Of a DNA stretch of 64,000 nucleotides, positions 9,356 to 16,998 are shown one piece after another (within the stretch, counting starts at the first letter, position 1; each line of letters begins with the position of its first letter). The position numbers were made by a program, and so were the translations under genes. The stretch is from Acinetobacter pittii ATCC 19004 = CIP 70.29 (GTDB lineage Bacteria; Pseudomonadota; Gammaproteobacteria; Pseudomonadales; Moraxellaceae), in contig NZ_KB849796.1 of NCBI RefSeq assembly GCF_000369045.1, positions 195,529 through 259,528 on the forward strand, given 5' to 3'. Below the pieces are notes generated by a model. The model did not search any database, had not been told where the DNA came from, and saw only the letters and a program-made list of their open reading frames with translations.

Positions 9356-9523
9356 TTATTTATGCTTACAAGTTAAATGAGGGTTCTTACTTTGTTTAGC
9401 TTTTGTTTCTTGCTGAGACTTAATATTCTTTTCGAGGAATATTAACCCTCCATCAGCATGAGCCAAACTTGTTGAAAGAAGTAAAACCATCAAAACCGAT
9501 TTTGTATTTAGTTTAATAGACAT
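9356..9523 (-). CDS. Small exported protein, 55 residues, in the czc region
   Basis: An open frame from ATG at 9523 to TAA at 9356. It encodes a classic signal peptide (MSIKLNTKSVLMVLLL then STSLAHA, cleavage before DGG). A short basic, Gln/Lys-rich mature peptide of about 31 residues follows, ending HLTCKHK. The mature part has one Cys and two His near the C-terminus, which could bind metal. The ribosome-binding site is weak. It lies between czcN and czcI1 in the same orientation. I do not recognise it; a small periplasmic accessory to metal resistance is an inference from position. Confidence 0.6.
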   Translation of the reverse strand: MSIKLNTKSVLMVLLLSTSLAHADGGLIFLEKNIKSQQETKAKQSKNPHLTCKHK

Positions 9524-9667
9524 AATAATCACCAGATCTAAATATTCCGAATTTATTTAAGGATTTAATCCAAAAATAAAATTAATTTTTCGCATACCTT
9601 AGTTAATCAATTCAGGACAAATCTTCTGAATTTCTAAGAAGCATGCGGATATACTTTCATTTCATTT

Positions 9668-10279
9668 TTAGAACCAACTAAACAATGAAGGGAGAACACC
9701 GTGCAGTCGCAACTCATCAAAAAGTTGGACTAAGGCCGCAACCCAGATAAACCACACCACCTGCGTCAAAAAAATACGGAAATGCTTCGGTGAAACCTGA
9801 TAGAACTCAGGCTCTTTAAAATTTTTGAAACTTGGTAAAAAGCGTGGAATTGTCTTTATATAATCTGAATATGCAGTTCCATATTTTTCACTCAGGAATG
9901 CTTCTTCTTGGCGTATAACAAAATGGTAGTAACAGAGAAAATAAAGCGTGAATACTATTGGAAAGATAAACGTCTCTGTAATCAACATGATCCCGACTCC
10001 ACCCAGATAACTAAATAGATAGAGTGGATTTCTACATAAAGAATAGGGACCGTCTGTCACCAACTTGGCATTCTTAAATCCGGAAATGTAAAGACTGCAC
10101 CATATTCTTCCCATTACTCCGATGCCCACAAAAAACCATCCAAAGAACCATAAAATATGTTCTATAAATGCCGCTTGGAAATGCCATTTACTAAAACTTA
10201 AAGCAAGAATAATAGCTAAAATCAGCCCAATCACTCGGGAGCTCACAGTTCTAACACGGGGGGTAAATAAAATATTCAT
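9668..10279 (-). CDS. czcN: CzcN-like isoprenylcysteine methyltransferase-family membrane protein
   Basis: 203 residues with four to five membrane helices. It carries the ICMT/PEMT-family signatures CRNPLYLFSYLGG (about residues 85-97) and YGTAYSDYIKTIPRFLP (about 135-151). CzcN/NccN of metal-resistance operons belong to this superfamily, but their substrate is unknown. The ATG at 10279 is preferred because GGAGG lies nine bases upstream. The ATG two codons earlier would be only three bases from it. The start overlaps the upstream small ORF in an ATGA arrangement. Confidence 0.82.
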   Translation of the reverse strand: MNILFTPRVRTVSSRVIGLILAIILALSFSKWHFQAAFIEHILWFFGWFFVGIGVMGRIWCSLYISGFKNAKLVTDGPYSLCRNPLYLFSYLGGVGIMLITETFIFPIVFTLYFLCYYHFVIRQEEAFLSEKYGTAYSDYIKTIPRFLPSFKNFKEPEFYQVSPKHFRIFLTQVVWFIWVAALVQLFDELRLHGVLPSLFSWF

Positions 10280-10470
10280 TTCCATAAACCTCCATCACTG
10301 TGAATCATCAGAGATGAGATAACCGATTCATTAAAATGATATTTTTGTTTTCCGGAAAGATTTGACAGAACCTTATATCCCGCCTTGTCATTAACATAAA
10401 GACGTGAATGTTTAAGCGAGTAATCTACATAGAAGATTGCTGCGCTTTGTTTGCACATATAATTAAGCAT
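10276..10470 (-). CDS. Small ORF coupled to czcN, unknown
   Basis: 64 residues (MLNYMCKQSAAIFYVDYSLK...), no family recognised. Two features suggest that it is translated. Its stop overlaps the czcN ATG as ATGA, and its ATG sits at the same position relative to the duplicated hairpin as the czcC ATG does at 8706. It could be the site at which a second czcC-like gene was replaced, or a leader peptide for czcN. Confidence 0.45.
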   Translation of the reverse strand: MLNYMCKQSAAIFYVDYSLKHSRLYVNDKAGYKVLSNLSGKQKYHFNESVISSLMIHSDGGLWK

Positions 10471-10553
10471 AAAATAACCCTTTGAAATAAATAAATTTCT
10501 GGTGGGTTATTTTTCGGCTACCCCACCTATAGCAGGGTTAAGACAGGAGGGGG
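10468..10553 (-). repeat. Direct repeat, copy B (czcI end to next start codon)
   Basis: Near-identical to 8704-8790. It includes the 3' end of czcI2, the hairpin and the ATG of the following small ORF. The two copies diverge sharply past the start codon. Confidence 0.9.
10471..10513 (-). promoter_or_regulatory. Hairpin before the small ORF, copy of the czcC hairpin
   Basis: AAAATAACCC (10471-10480) pairs perfectly with GGGTTATTTT (10504-10513). The geometry matches the hairpin at 8707-8750 and the loop is one base shorter. Confidence 0.55.
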
Positions 10554-10925
10554 ATTTAAAGAGCCAAGATACGGAGACTGATAAGAATTAGACCAGTAAT
10601 AGATTTGTGAAAGCTCATGTACACGCACAAAAGGTTCTTGAGCTTGTTGTGCATTTTCAGTCATCACTACATGAAAACATGAAGGTAAATGATCGTGATG
10701 ATCTTGCCAGCTTAATGGAGCATTCTCAGAATTTTCTACAATACCAACATGTTCAGTCTGCATATGGTCTGAAGATTGATATACATTTAAATCTGCATGA
10801 TGACCGAAATGTTGTAATGCCTTTTCCTGATTTTTATGCACGCAAAATGCCGCTGCCACATTCCATAAGCTTTGGAATATAAGCAAACTAAACAAGACGG
10901 ACATAAAAACTGTAGAACGTGGCAA
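10527..10925 (-). CDS. czcI: CzcI-like small periplasmic His-rich protein, copy 2
   Basis: 132 residues in the longest frame, opening with TTG (LPRST...); an ATG follows at 10904. The signal peptide core LLIFQSLWNVAAAFC, the motifs ALQHFGHHA and DHHDHLPSCFHVV, and the ending YYWSNSYQSPY...PPPVLTLL are shared with copy 1. The central 50 residues have diverged. It is the most upstream gene of the czc region and has its own promoter with the palindrome. Confidence 0.8.
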   Translation of the reverse strand: MPRSTVFMSVLFSLLIFQSLWNVAAAFCVHKNQEKALQHFGHHADLNVYQSSDHMQTEHVGIVENSENAPLSWQDHHDHLPSCFHVVMTENAQQAQEPFVRVHELSQIYYWSNSYQSPYLGSLNPPPVLTLL

Positions 10926-10956
10926 CGGTACACCATGACAGTAAATTGCACAAAGT

Positions 10957-10992
10957 CACTATAGCAAGCGATACCAATGTAATAAAATTACA
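10957..10992 (-). promoter_or_regulatory. czcI2 promoter with palindromic operator candidate
   Basis: -10 TATAGT (10958-10963) and TGTAATAAAATTACA (10978-10992), separated by 14 bases exactly as at czcI1, although the spacer sequence differs. Conservation of palindrome, spacing and -10 alone argues for a bound regulator. Confidence 0.6.
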
Positions 10993-11071
10993 AAATGATT
11001 TTTGGTTAATTTATCGCTGTTTTAAAAAAGTTTTTCTTTAGAAAAATTAATTTCCTGTTTGAGTTCCTGCA

Positions 11072-11764
11072 ATGTATAAACTATTTTCTACCCTACTCGT
11101 TGTCGTCTGTTTAAATTTGAGTGCTTGTGCCACGACATTACTTTCAGAAGCTTTACCTAACGAAACCACAAAAACCGAGAAGATCATTTTAGCAAAAGAT
11201 CAAATCATTGCTTTAGGACAAGCTGTTCAAAACCAGCAAGAACAAGGGATCATCTTTGTAGGCAAAGACTATAATTATTTAATGACCGAGGGAAGCGCTG
11301 AGCTATCAAAACTTCTTCATGCAATCCCAGCAGATCAGCGAAGTCTGACCAATCCGTCCCCACTGGTACTGACCATGGATGATCCCAATCATTTTCATGG
11401 AGAACTTCAATTTCTATATAAAACTCCTCTATTCGCTCTTTCTGAACAACAAAAAGAAAATTTAAAAAACCTAGGATTTAAAAATCATTTTGTTGTGATA
11501 GAAAATCAAAAAGATGTTTTATATCCTTACGCTTTTCTTAGCTTTAAAGGACAAATATATAAAGCTCCAGACATACAAAAAATTCAACAAACTCTTCCCA
11601 TTCCTTATCCTATCGCCTTACAGCAAAAAGATGAAATAACAAAGAAACATCCGTTTAAACGTGTAACTCGTATGGCACTTTATCCGTTAGCGATGGCATT
11701 TGATGTGGTCACGGTGGCCCCTTCTCTGATCTGGGCAGACTTACGAAGTGACTTTACAAAATAG
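11072..11764 (+). CDS. Lipoprotein of unknown function
   Basis: 230 residues with a lipoprotein signal ending in the lipobox LSAC (Cys19), so it is membrane-anchored in the envelope. The mature domain has no motif I can name. The C-terminal segment RMALYPLAMAFDVVTVAPSLIWADLRSDF is typical of small gamma-proteobacterial lipoproteins of unknown role. The start follows a long AT-rich stretch without a strong Shine-Dalgarno. It is divergent from czcI2. Confidence 0.78.
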   Translation: MYKLFSTLLVVVCLNLSACATTLLSEALPNETTKTEKIILAKDQIIALGQAVQNQQEQGIIFVGKDYNYLMTEGSAELSKLLHAIPADQRSLTNPSPLVLTMDDPNHFHGELQFLYKTPLFALSEQQKENLKNLGFKNHFVVIENQKDVLYPYAFLSFKGQIYKAPDIQKIQQTLPIPYPIALQQKDEITKKHPFKRVTRMALYPLAMAFDVVTVAPSLIWADLRSDFTK

Positions 11765-12104
11765 AAGTTCCTAGGCAAAACTAATTAACTAACTCTTAAG
11801 CTGGTTTTGTTTAAAGAAATTTCTTTTGTTTGATATTTATAAATTTTCTCAAAAGTCTTTTGCGTTAAATAATAGCTATTTTTTAATTTTAAAAGCTCTA
11901 ATTTCCCTTAAGAATGCCACTATTCTCATAGTAGTTTCACTTAGCGTAAAAACACGTGTAACTTTTATGTAAGCCAAAACTTCATTATTTTTCATCCAAA
12001 TGCGCTATATCACATTTACAAAAAAAAACATAATATTTCAATATAAGGGACTAGCTTAAAAGTGTGAGTCAATTCAATTAAATTGAGGAACAAGGGAGAC
12101 TATC
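11765..12104 (+). other. AT-rich intergenic region
   Basis: No gene is seen. It contains homopolymer-rich sequence and a small inverted repeat TCAATT...AATTGA close to the AAGGGAG Shine-Dalgarno of the next gene. It probably holds that gene's promoter. Confidence 0.5.
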
Positions 12105-12488
12105 ATGAATATGAAATCAATCAAGTATAGGCTTAATCACTTGTTTGCTTTTGAAAACTTACCTTCTGATATGCATTCACAAGCAGTTGATGAAATTGAA
12201 CAGGGTTTACGCTTTGAGGAACTAGCCGAGCAAGACCATGAACGTATGCAAAACTGGTTAGATGTAACTCCTAACGATCGAAATGCTATGTGGTGCTACC
12301 TACGAGCAGCTTTACGTGGTAGCTCTGACGCTTCTTTTAAGCTTGGTATCGGTTATCTAAATGGTCAATTTGGATTAGATAAAAATTATCGTGAAGCTGA
12401 AAAATGGCTACAAAAAGCAGCAAGTCAGGGGCATCCCGATGCTGAACGCTGCTTACAAGAAGCATTTAGCAAGCTCGCATTTTCTTAA
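12105..12488 (+). CDS. Sel1-repeat protein, short
   Basis: 127 residues, cytoplasmic. The C-terminal half has Sel1-like TPR repeats: ASFKLGIGYLNGQFGLDKNYREAEKWLQKAASQGHPDAERCL (about residues 75-118) shows the G-Y-x-x-G-x-G...A...W-x-x-K-A-A-x-x-G-x-x-x-A pattern. Such repeats mediate protein contacts. The start ATG at 12105 is seven bases after AAGGGAG. It is monocistronic, with a terminator directly after it. Confidence 0.8.
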   Translation: MNMKSIKYRLNHLFAFENLPSDMHSQAVDEIEQGLRFEELAEQDHERMQNWLDVTPNDRNAMWCYLRAALRGSSDASFKLGIGYLNGQFGLDKNYREAEKWLQKAASQGHPDAERCLQEAFSKLAFS

Positions 12489-12492
12489 AATA

Positions 12493-12520
12493 AAAAACCA
12501 GCCCTTAGGCTGGTTTTTAA
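12493..12520. terminator. Bidirectional terminator between Sel1 gene and ettA
   Basis: AAAAACCAGCC (12493-12503) pairs with GGCTGGTTTTT (12508-12518). Confidence 0.85.
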
Positions 12521-12531
12521 ATTATCAGAGA

Positions 12532-14193
12532 TTATCCGCTAATTTTTTTGTATTTAGTACGTTTTTGAACAGCGTCTTCACCTAAACGTGACTGACGGTA
12601 TGCTTCATATTCTGCATAGTTACCTGTGTAGAATTCTGGCTGTTCATTTTCGAATGACAAGATGTGTGTCGCGATACGGTCAAGGAACCAACGGTCATGC
12701 GATACCACCATTACCGTACCTGGGAATACAAGAATTGCATCCTCAAGCGCACGTAAAGTTTCAATATCCAAGTCGTTTGATGGCTCATCCAGTAAGATAA
12801 CGTTTGCACCTTGCTGTAAAATTTTCGCAAGTTGTAAACGGTTACGCTCACCACCAGACAATTCGCCTACGCGTTTTTGCTGGTCTTGGCCTTTAAAGTT
12901 AAAACGGCCAATATAAGCACGTGAAGCAATTTCATAATCGCCCACTTTCAAAATATCTAAACCACCAGACACTTCTTCCCAAACAGTTTTGTTATTGTCT
13001 AGAGTGTCACGAATCTGACCCACGTAAGCCACTTTAACTGACTCACCTAAAGTCACAGTACCTGTATCAGGTTGCTGTTCGCCAGTCATCATACGGAATA
13101 AAGTCGTTTTACCCGCACCATTTGGACCAACGATACCTACAATTGCTGTTGGAGGTACAGTAAACGATAAGTTTTCGTACAATACGCGGCCGTCAAATGA
13201 TTTGCTGATACCTTCCACTTCCACAACTTTATTACCCAAACGAGGGCCAGGTGGAATGTAGATTTCAGACGTTTCATTACGTTGCTGGAATTCTTTAGAG
13301 TTAAGCTCTTCAAAACGCTCCATACGTGCTTTGTTTTTCTTTTGCTGACCTTTCGCATTTGAACGAACCCATTCAAGTTCTTTTTTCAATGCTTTAGCAA
13401 AAGATTCTTCTTGTTTCTGCTCTTGTTCTAAACGAGCATTTTTTTGCTCTAACCAAGAAGAATAGTTACCTTGGTAAGGAATACCATGCCCACGGTCAAG
13501 CTCCAAGATCCACTCGGCAACGTTATCCAAGAAATAACGGTCATGCGTAATCGCAACGATTGTGCCAGGGAAATCTTTCAAGAAGCGCTCTAACCAAGAT
13601 ACCGATTCTGCATCTAAATGGTTCGTCGGTTCGTCAAGAAGCAACATGTCTGGCTTTGAAAGCAATAAACGGCAAAGTGCTACACGACGGCGTTCACCAC
13701 CTGAAAGCTTAGTTACGTCTGCATCCCAAGCTGGAAGGTTCAAGGCATCTGCCGCGATTTCAAGCTGGTTATTTAAGTTATGTGCATCCCAAGCATGGAT
13801 AATTGATTCTAATTTTTCCTGCTCTTTTGCAAGTGCATCAAAGTCTGCATCCGGATCTGCATATTCTGCAAAAACCTGATCAAGGCGCTCTAATGCATCT
13901 AAAGCTTCACGCACGCCATCTTCAACGTTACCACGAACGTCTTTAGTCGGATCAAGAGGTGGTTCTTGCTCTAAATAGCCGATTTTAATTCCAGGTTGTG
14001 CACGAGCTTCACCAGAGAAATCTTTATCTACGCCAGCCATAATACGAAGCAAAGTAGATTTACCTGCACCGTTCAAACCGAGCACACCAATTTTGGCACC
14101 CGGGAAAAATGATAAAGAGATGTCTTTTAAGATTTCGCGCTTTGGCGGAACCATCTTAGACACTCGGTTCATCGTATAAATATATTGGGCCAC
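12532..14193 (-). CDS. ettA: Energy-dependent translational throttle protein EttA (ABC-F)
   Basis: Soluble ABC-F ATPase that binds the ribosomal E site and gates the first elongation step according to the ATP/ADP ratio. It is 553 residues, the family length, with two ATPase domains. Walker A motifs are GLNGAGKST (39-47) and GPNGAGKTT; LSGGERRR and LSGGERNR are the signature motifs. An Arg/Lys-rich linker lies between the domains. The start is a GTG at 14193, supported by GAGGAG upstream; the open frame continues upstream but those residues are unrelated to the family. Confidence 0.95.
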   Translation of the reverse strand: MAQYIYTMNRVSKMVPPKREILKDISLSFFPGAKIGVLGLNGAGKSTLLRIMAGVDKDFSGEARAQPGIKIGYLEQEPPLDPTKDVRGNVEDGVREALDALERLDQVFAEYADPDADFDALAKEQEKLESIIHAWDAHNLNNQLEIAADALNLPAWDADVTKLSGGERRRVALCRLLLSKPDMLLLDEPTNHLDAESVSWLERFLKDFPGTIVAITHDRYFLDNVAEWILELDRGHGIPYQGNYSSWLEQKNARLEQEQKQEESFAKALKKELEWVRSNAKGQQKKNKARMERFEELNSKEFQQRNETSEIYIPPGPRLGNKVVEVEGISKSFDGRVLYENLSFTVPPTAIVGIVGPNGAGKTTLFRMMTGEQQPDTGTVTLGESVKVAYVGQIRDTLDNNKTVWEEVSGGLDILKVGDYEIASRAYIGRFNFKGQDQQKRVGELSGGERNRLQLAKILQQGANVILLDEPSNDLDIETLRALEDAILVFPGTVMVVSHDRWFLDRIATHILSFENEQPEFYTGNYAEYEAYRQSRLGEDAVQKRTKYKKISG

Positions 14194-14488
14194 GCAGGAC
14201 TCCTCAATTGAAAAACCAATACATCGCATAAGCGATAAATAATCGCGCGTATTATACGCTGAAAACCTCGATGACTTGAAGTTATGATTTCCATCGTACG
14301 GATTTATCAAACAATTTTCTTTTTCAATAAGTTGCAAAATGTTTATGGATAAGATTTATACAGCGTTTCAGCGTATATTTTTCTATCTTTATTCCTAAAA
14401 TTAGAAAACAAACCAGAATTTCTGCAATTTTCTATTTAACTTTTAAGCTAGACTCGCTCAATATTTAACTCACGAAGATGAAGTAATC

Positions 14489-15766
14489 ATGACTTATAAA
14501 GATGAAACCTTAGCAATTCATGCTGGCTATTCACCCGAAGCGACAACAAAAGCGGTTGCAGTCCCTATTTATCAAACCACTTCGTATGCATTTGATAATA
14601 CACAGCACGGTGCTGACCTTTTCGATTTAAAAGTTCAGGGCAATATTTATACCCGTATTATGAACCCGACCACTGCTGTGCTTGAGCAACGTCTTGCTGC
14701 ACTCGAAGGCGGAATTGGTGCTTTAGCCTTGGCTTCTGGAATGGCAGCGATTACCTATGCTGTCCAAACGATTACAGAAGCGGGAGACAACATTGCCTCC
14801 GTCTCAACTTTATATGGCGGAACTTATAATTTATTTGCCCACACCTTACCAAAACAAGGCATTGAAGTTCGCTTTTTTGATTATCAACAGCCTGAAAGCT
14901 TACGTAACTTAATTGATGATAAGACTAAACTTGTTTTTGTTGAATCAATTGGGAATCCACTCGGAAATATTATCGATTTAGAAGCAATTTCAAAAATCGC
15001 GCATGAATATGGCGTACCTGTCATCGTCGATAATACGGTTGCCACCCCTGCTTTATTAAAACCGTTTCAATATGGCGCCGATATCGTTATTCATTCTCTT
15101 ACCAAATATATTGGTGGACATGGCAATAGCATTGGTGGCGCGATTATCGATAGCGGCAAATTCCCTTGGGGTAAATATCCAGAGCGTTTTAAAGTTTTGA
15201 ACACGCCAGACCCAAGTTATCACGGAGTTAATTATGTTGAAGCATTAGGTGAGGCTGCCTACATAGCACGAGCTCGCGTTGTACCATTGCGTAATACAGG
15301 TGCGGCTATTAGTCCACTGAGTGTTTTCTTGATTTTACAAGGCCTCGAAACTCTAAATCTTCGCATGGAGCGTCATACTGAAAATGCGCAAAAAATTGCA
15401 GAGTATTTACAGACCCATCCAAAAGTAAAATGGGTGAATTACGCAGGTTTAAAAGATCATCCGCAGCACCAGCTTGCTCAAAAATATGTAAAAGGTAAAC
15501 CTTCTGCAATTTTATCTTTCGGTGTACAAGATGGGCGTGAAGGAGGTACTCGATTCATTGATTCACTTCAGCTATTTACTCGTCTTGTGAATATTGGTGA
15601 TGCGAAAAGTTTGGCTTGCCACCCTGCAACTACAACTCACCGTCAGCTCAATGAACAAGAGCTTAAATCTGCTGGTGTAAGTGAAGATATGGTACGTCTT
15701 TCAATTGGAATTGAGCATATTGATGACTTAATTGCCGATTTAGAACAAGCACTTTCAGCTGTATAA
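14489..15766 (+). CDS. metY: O-acetylhomoserine sulfhydrylase (aminocarboxypropyltransferase)
   Basis: PLP enzyme of the Cys/Met metabolism family that makes homocysteine from O-acetylhomoserine and sulfide (direct sulfhydrylation). It is 425 residues; the smaller cystathionine synthases are about 380. The PLP lysine is K206 in HSLTKYIGGHG. The C-terminal substrate-site motif SLACHPATTTH is typical of MetY. It is monocistronic with its own terminator, and divergent from ettA. Confidence 0.93.
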   Translation: MTYKDETLAIHAGYSPEATTKAVAVPIYQTTSYAFDNTQHGADLFDLKVQGNIYTRIMNPTTAVLEQRLAALEGGIGALALASGMAAITYAVQTITEAGDNIASVSTLYGGTYNLFAHTLPKQGIEVRFFDYQQPESLRNLIDDKTKLVFVESIGNPLGNIIDLEAISKIAHEYGVPVIVDNTVATPALLKPFQYGADIVIHSLTKYIGGHGNSIGGAIIDSGKFPWGKYPERFKVLNTPDPSYHGVNYVEALGEAAYIARARVVPLRNTGAAISPLSVFLILQGLETLNLRMERHTENAQKIAEYLQTHPKVKWVNYAGLKDHPQHQLAQKYVKGKPSAILSFGVQDGREGGTRFIDSLQLFTRLVNIGDAKSLACHPATTTHRQLNEQELKSAGVSEDMVRLSIGIEHIDDLIADLEQALSAV

Positions 15767-15783
15767 CTTTTAAACTATTCATC

Positions 15784-15810
15784 AAGCCTCTGGAAATAGA
15801 GGCTTTTTTC
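15784..15810 (+). terminator. Intrinsic terminator of metY
   Basis: AAGCCTCT (15784-15791) pairs with AGAGGCTT (15798-15805), followed by T-run. Confidence 0.85.
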
Positions 15811-16040
15811 ATTTTTCTGTTCACTATATAACTAAAATAATTAATGGATTAAGATACTATTTTAGAGTTTTTACTCTAAATAAATTGTTAAATTTCATAT
15901 ATTTACAGACTAGACAATTTTTAAACATCTATTAAGATAAAGACAATATTTATGAGTTCATCTGGATGAACCTACGGTTGTAAAAAATAAAAATTACATA
16001 CCGGAATAAATAGTCCCTGCCCCTACTTAGGTAAAATGCT

Positions 16041-16931
16041 GTGAATAAAAAATTAGAAGCTCTGTTCCAGGAAAAGGTACAAGATAAAGTCATTTTAGTG
16101 ACAGGCGCCTCGAGTGGAATCGGATTAACGATTTCAAACAAACTTGCTGATGCTGGAGCCCATGTTTTACTGGTTGCCCGTACTCAAGAAACTTTGGAAG
16201 AAGTAAATGCAGATATCGAAAAACGTGGCGGTAAGGCATCAATTTTCCCATGTGATCTCAACGATATGGAAATGATTGACCAAGTTTCTAAAGAAATTTT
16301 AGCGACTGTTGATCACATTGATATTTTAATTAATAACGCAGGTCGCTCTATTCGCCGTGCTGTGCATGAGTCTTATGATCGTTTTCATGACTTTGAACGT
16401 ACCATGCAATTAAATTATTTTGGCGCAGTTCGCCTAGTTCTCAATATCTTGCCGCATATGATTCAGCGTAAAGATGGACAAATCATTAACATTAGCTCGA
16501 TTGGTGTTTTAGCAAATGCTACTCGCTTCTCTGCATATGTCGCGTCTAAAGCAGCGCTTGATGCATTTAGCCGCTGTCTATCTGCCGAAGTTCATGCACA
16601 CAAAATCGCAATTACTTCAATTTATATGCCATTGGTTCGTACCCCAATGATTGCACCAACTAAAATTTATAAATATGTTCCAACCCTTTCACCTGAGCAG
16701 GCTGCTGACTTAATTGCTTATGCAATCGTGAAACGTCCAAAACGTATGGCAACCAACTTAGGCCGCTTAGCTTCAATGACTTATTCTGTAGCGCCAGGCA
16801 TCAATAATATGTTTATGTCGATTGGTTTCCGTTTATTCCCAAGTTCAGATGCAGCGAAGGGACAAAAAACCGAGAAATTAAACTGGGCACAAAAAGCTTA
16901 TGCACGTATTTTCCCAGGTGAACACTGGTAA
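16041..16931 (+). CDS. acr1: Fatty acyl-CoA reductase Acr1 (SDR family)
   Basis: Reduces long-chain acyl-CoA to the fatty aldehyde, the first step toward wax esters in Acinetobacter. The 296 residues carry the Rossmann motif TGASSGIG (21-28), NNAGRSIRRAVHES, and the catalytic Tyr166/Lys170 pair (YVASK). From recall, the beginning (NKKLEALF) and the end (ARIFPGEHW) match Acr1 of A. baylyi closely. The start codon is GTG. Single gene with its own terminator. Confidence 0.92.
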   Translation: MNKKLEALFQEKVQDKVILVTGASSGIGLTISNKLADAGAHVLLVARTQETLEEVNADIEKRGGKASIFPCDLNDMEMIDQVSKEILATVDHIDILINNAGRSIRRAVHESYDRFHDFERTMQLNYFGAVRLVLNILPHMIQRKDGQIINISSIGVLANATRFSAYVASKAALDAFSRCLSAEVHAHKIAITSIYMPLVRTPMIAPTKIYKYVPTLSPEQAADLIAYAIVKRPKRMATNLGRLASMTYSVAPGINNMFMSIGFRLFPSSDAAKGQKTEKLNWAQKAYARIFPGEHW

Positions 16932-16956
16932 TTTTGAGTTAAACGCATAACGAATA

Positions 16957-16985
16957 AAAAGCGCCTTAACTAAGGCGCTTTTTTA
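16957..16985. terminator. Bidirectional terminator between acr1 and the SulP-CA gene
   Basis: AAAAGCGCCTTA (16957-16968) pairs with TAAGGCGCTTTT (16971-16982). Confidence 0.88.
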
Positions 16986-16998
16986 ACTAAAGGACTGA

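Noticed and set aside
15950..16141. Minus-strand 63-codon frame at the acr1 start
   Set aside because: Overlaps the conserved N-terminus of acr1, no Shine-Dalgarno and no recognisable product.
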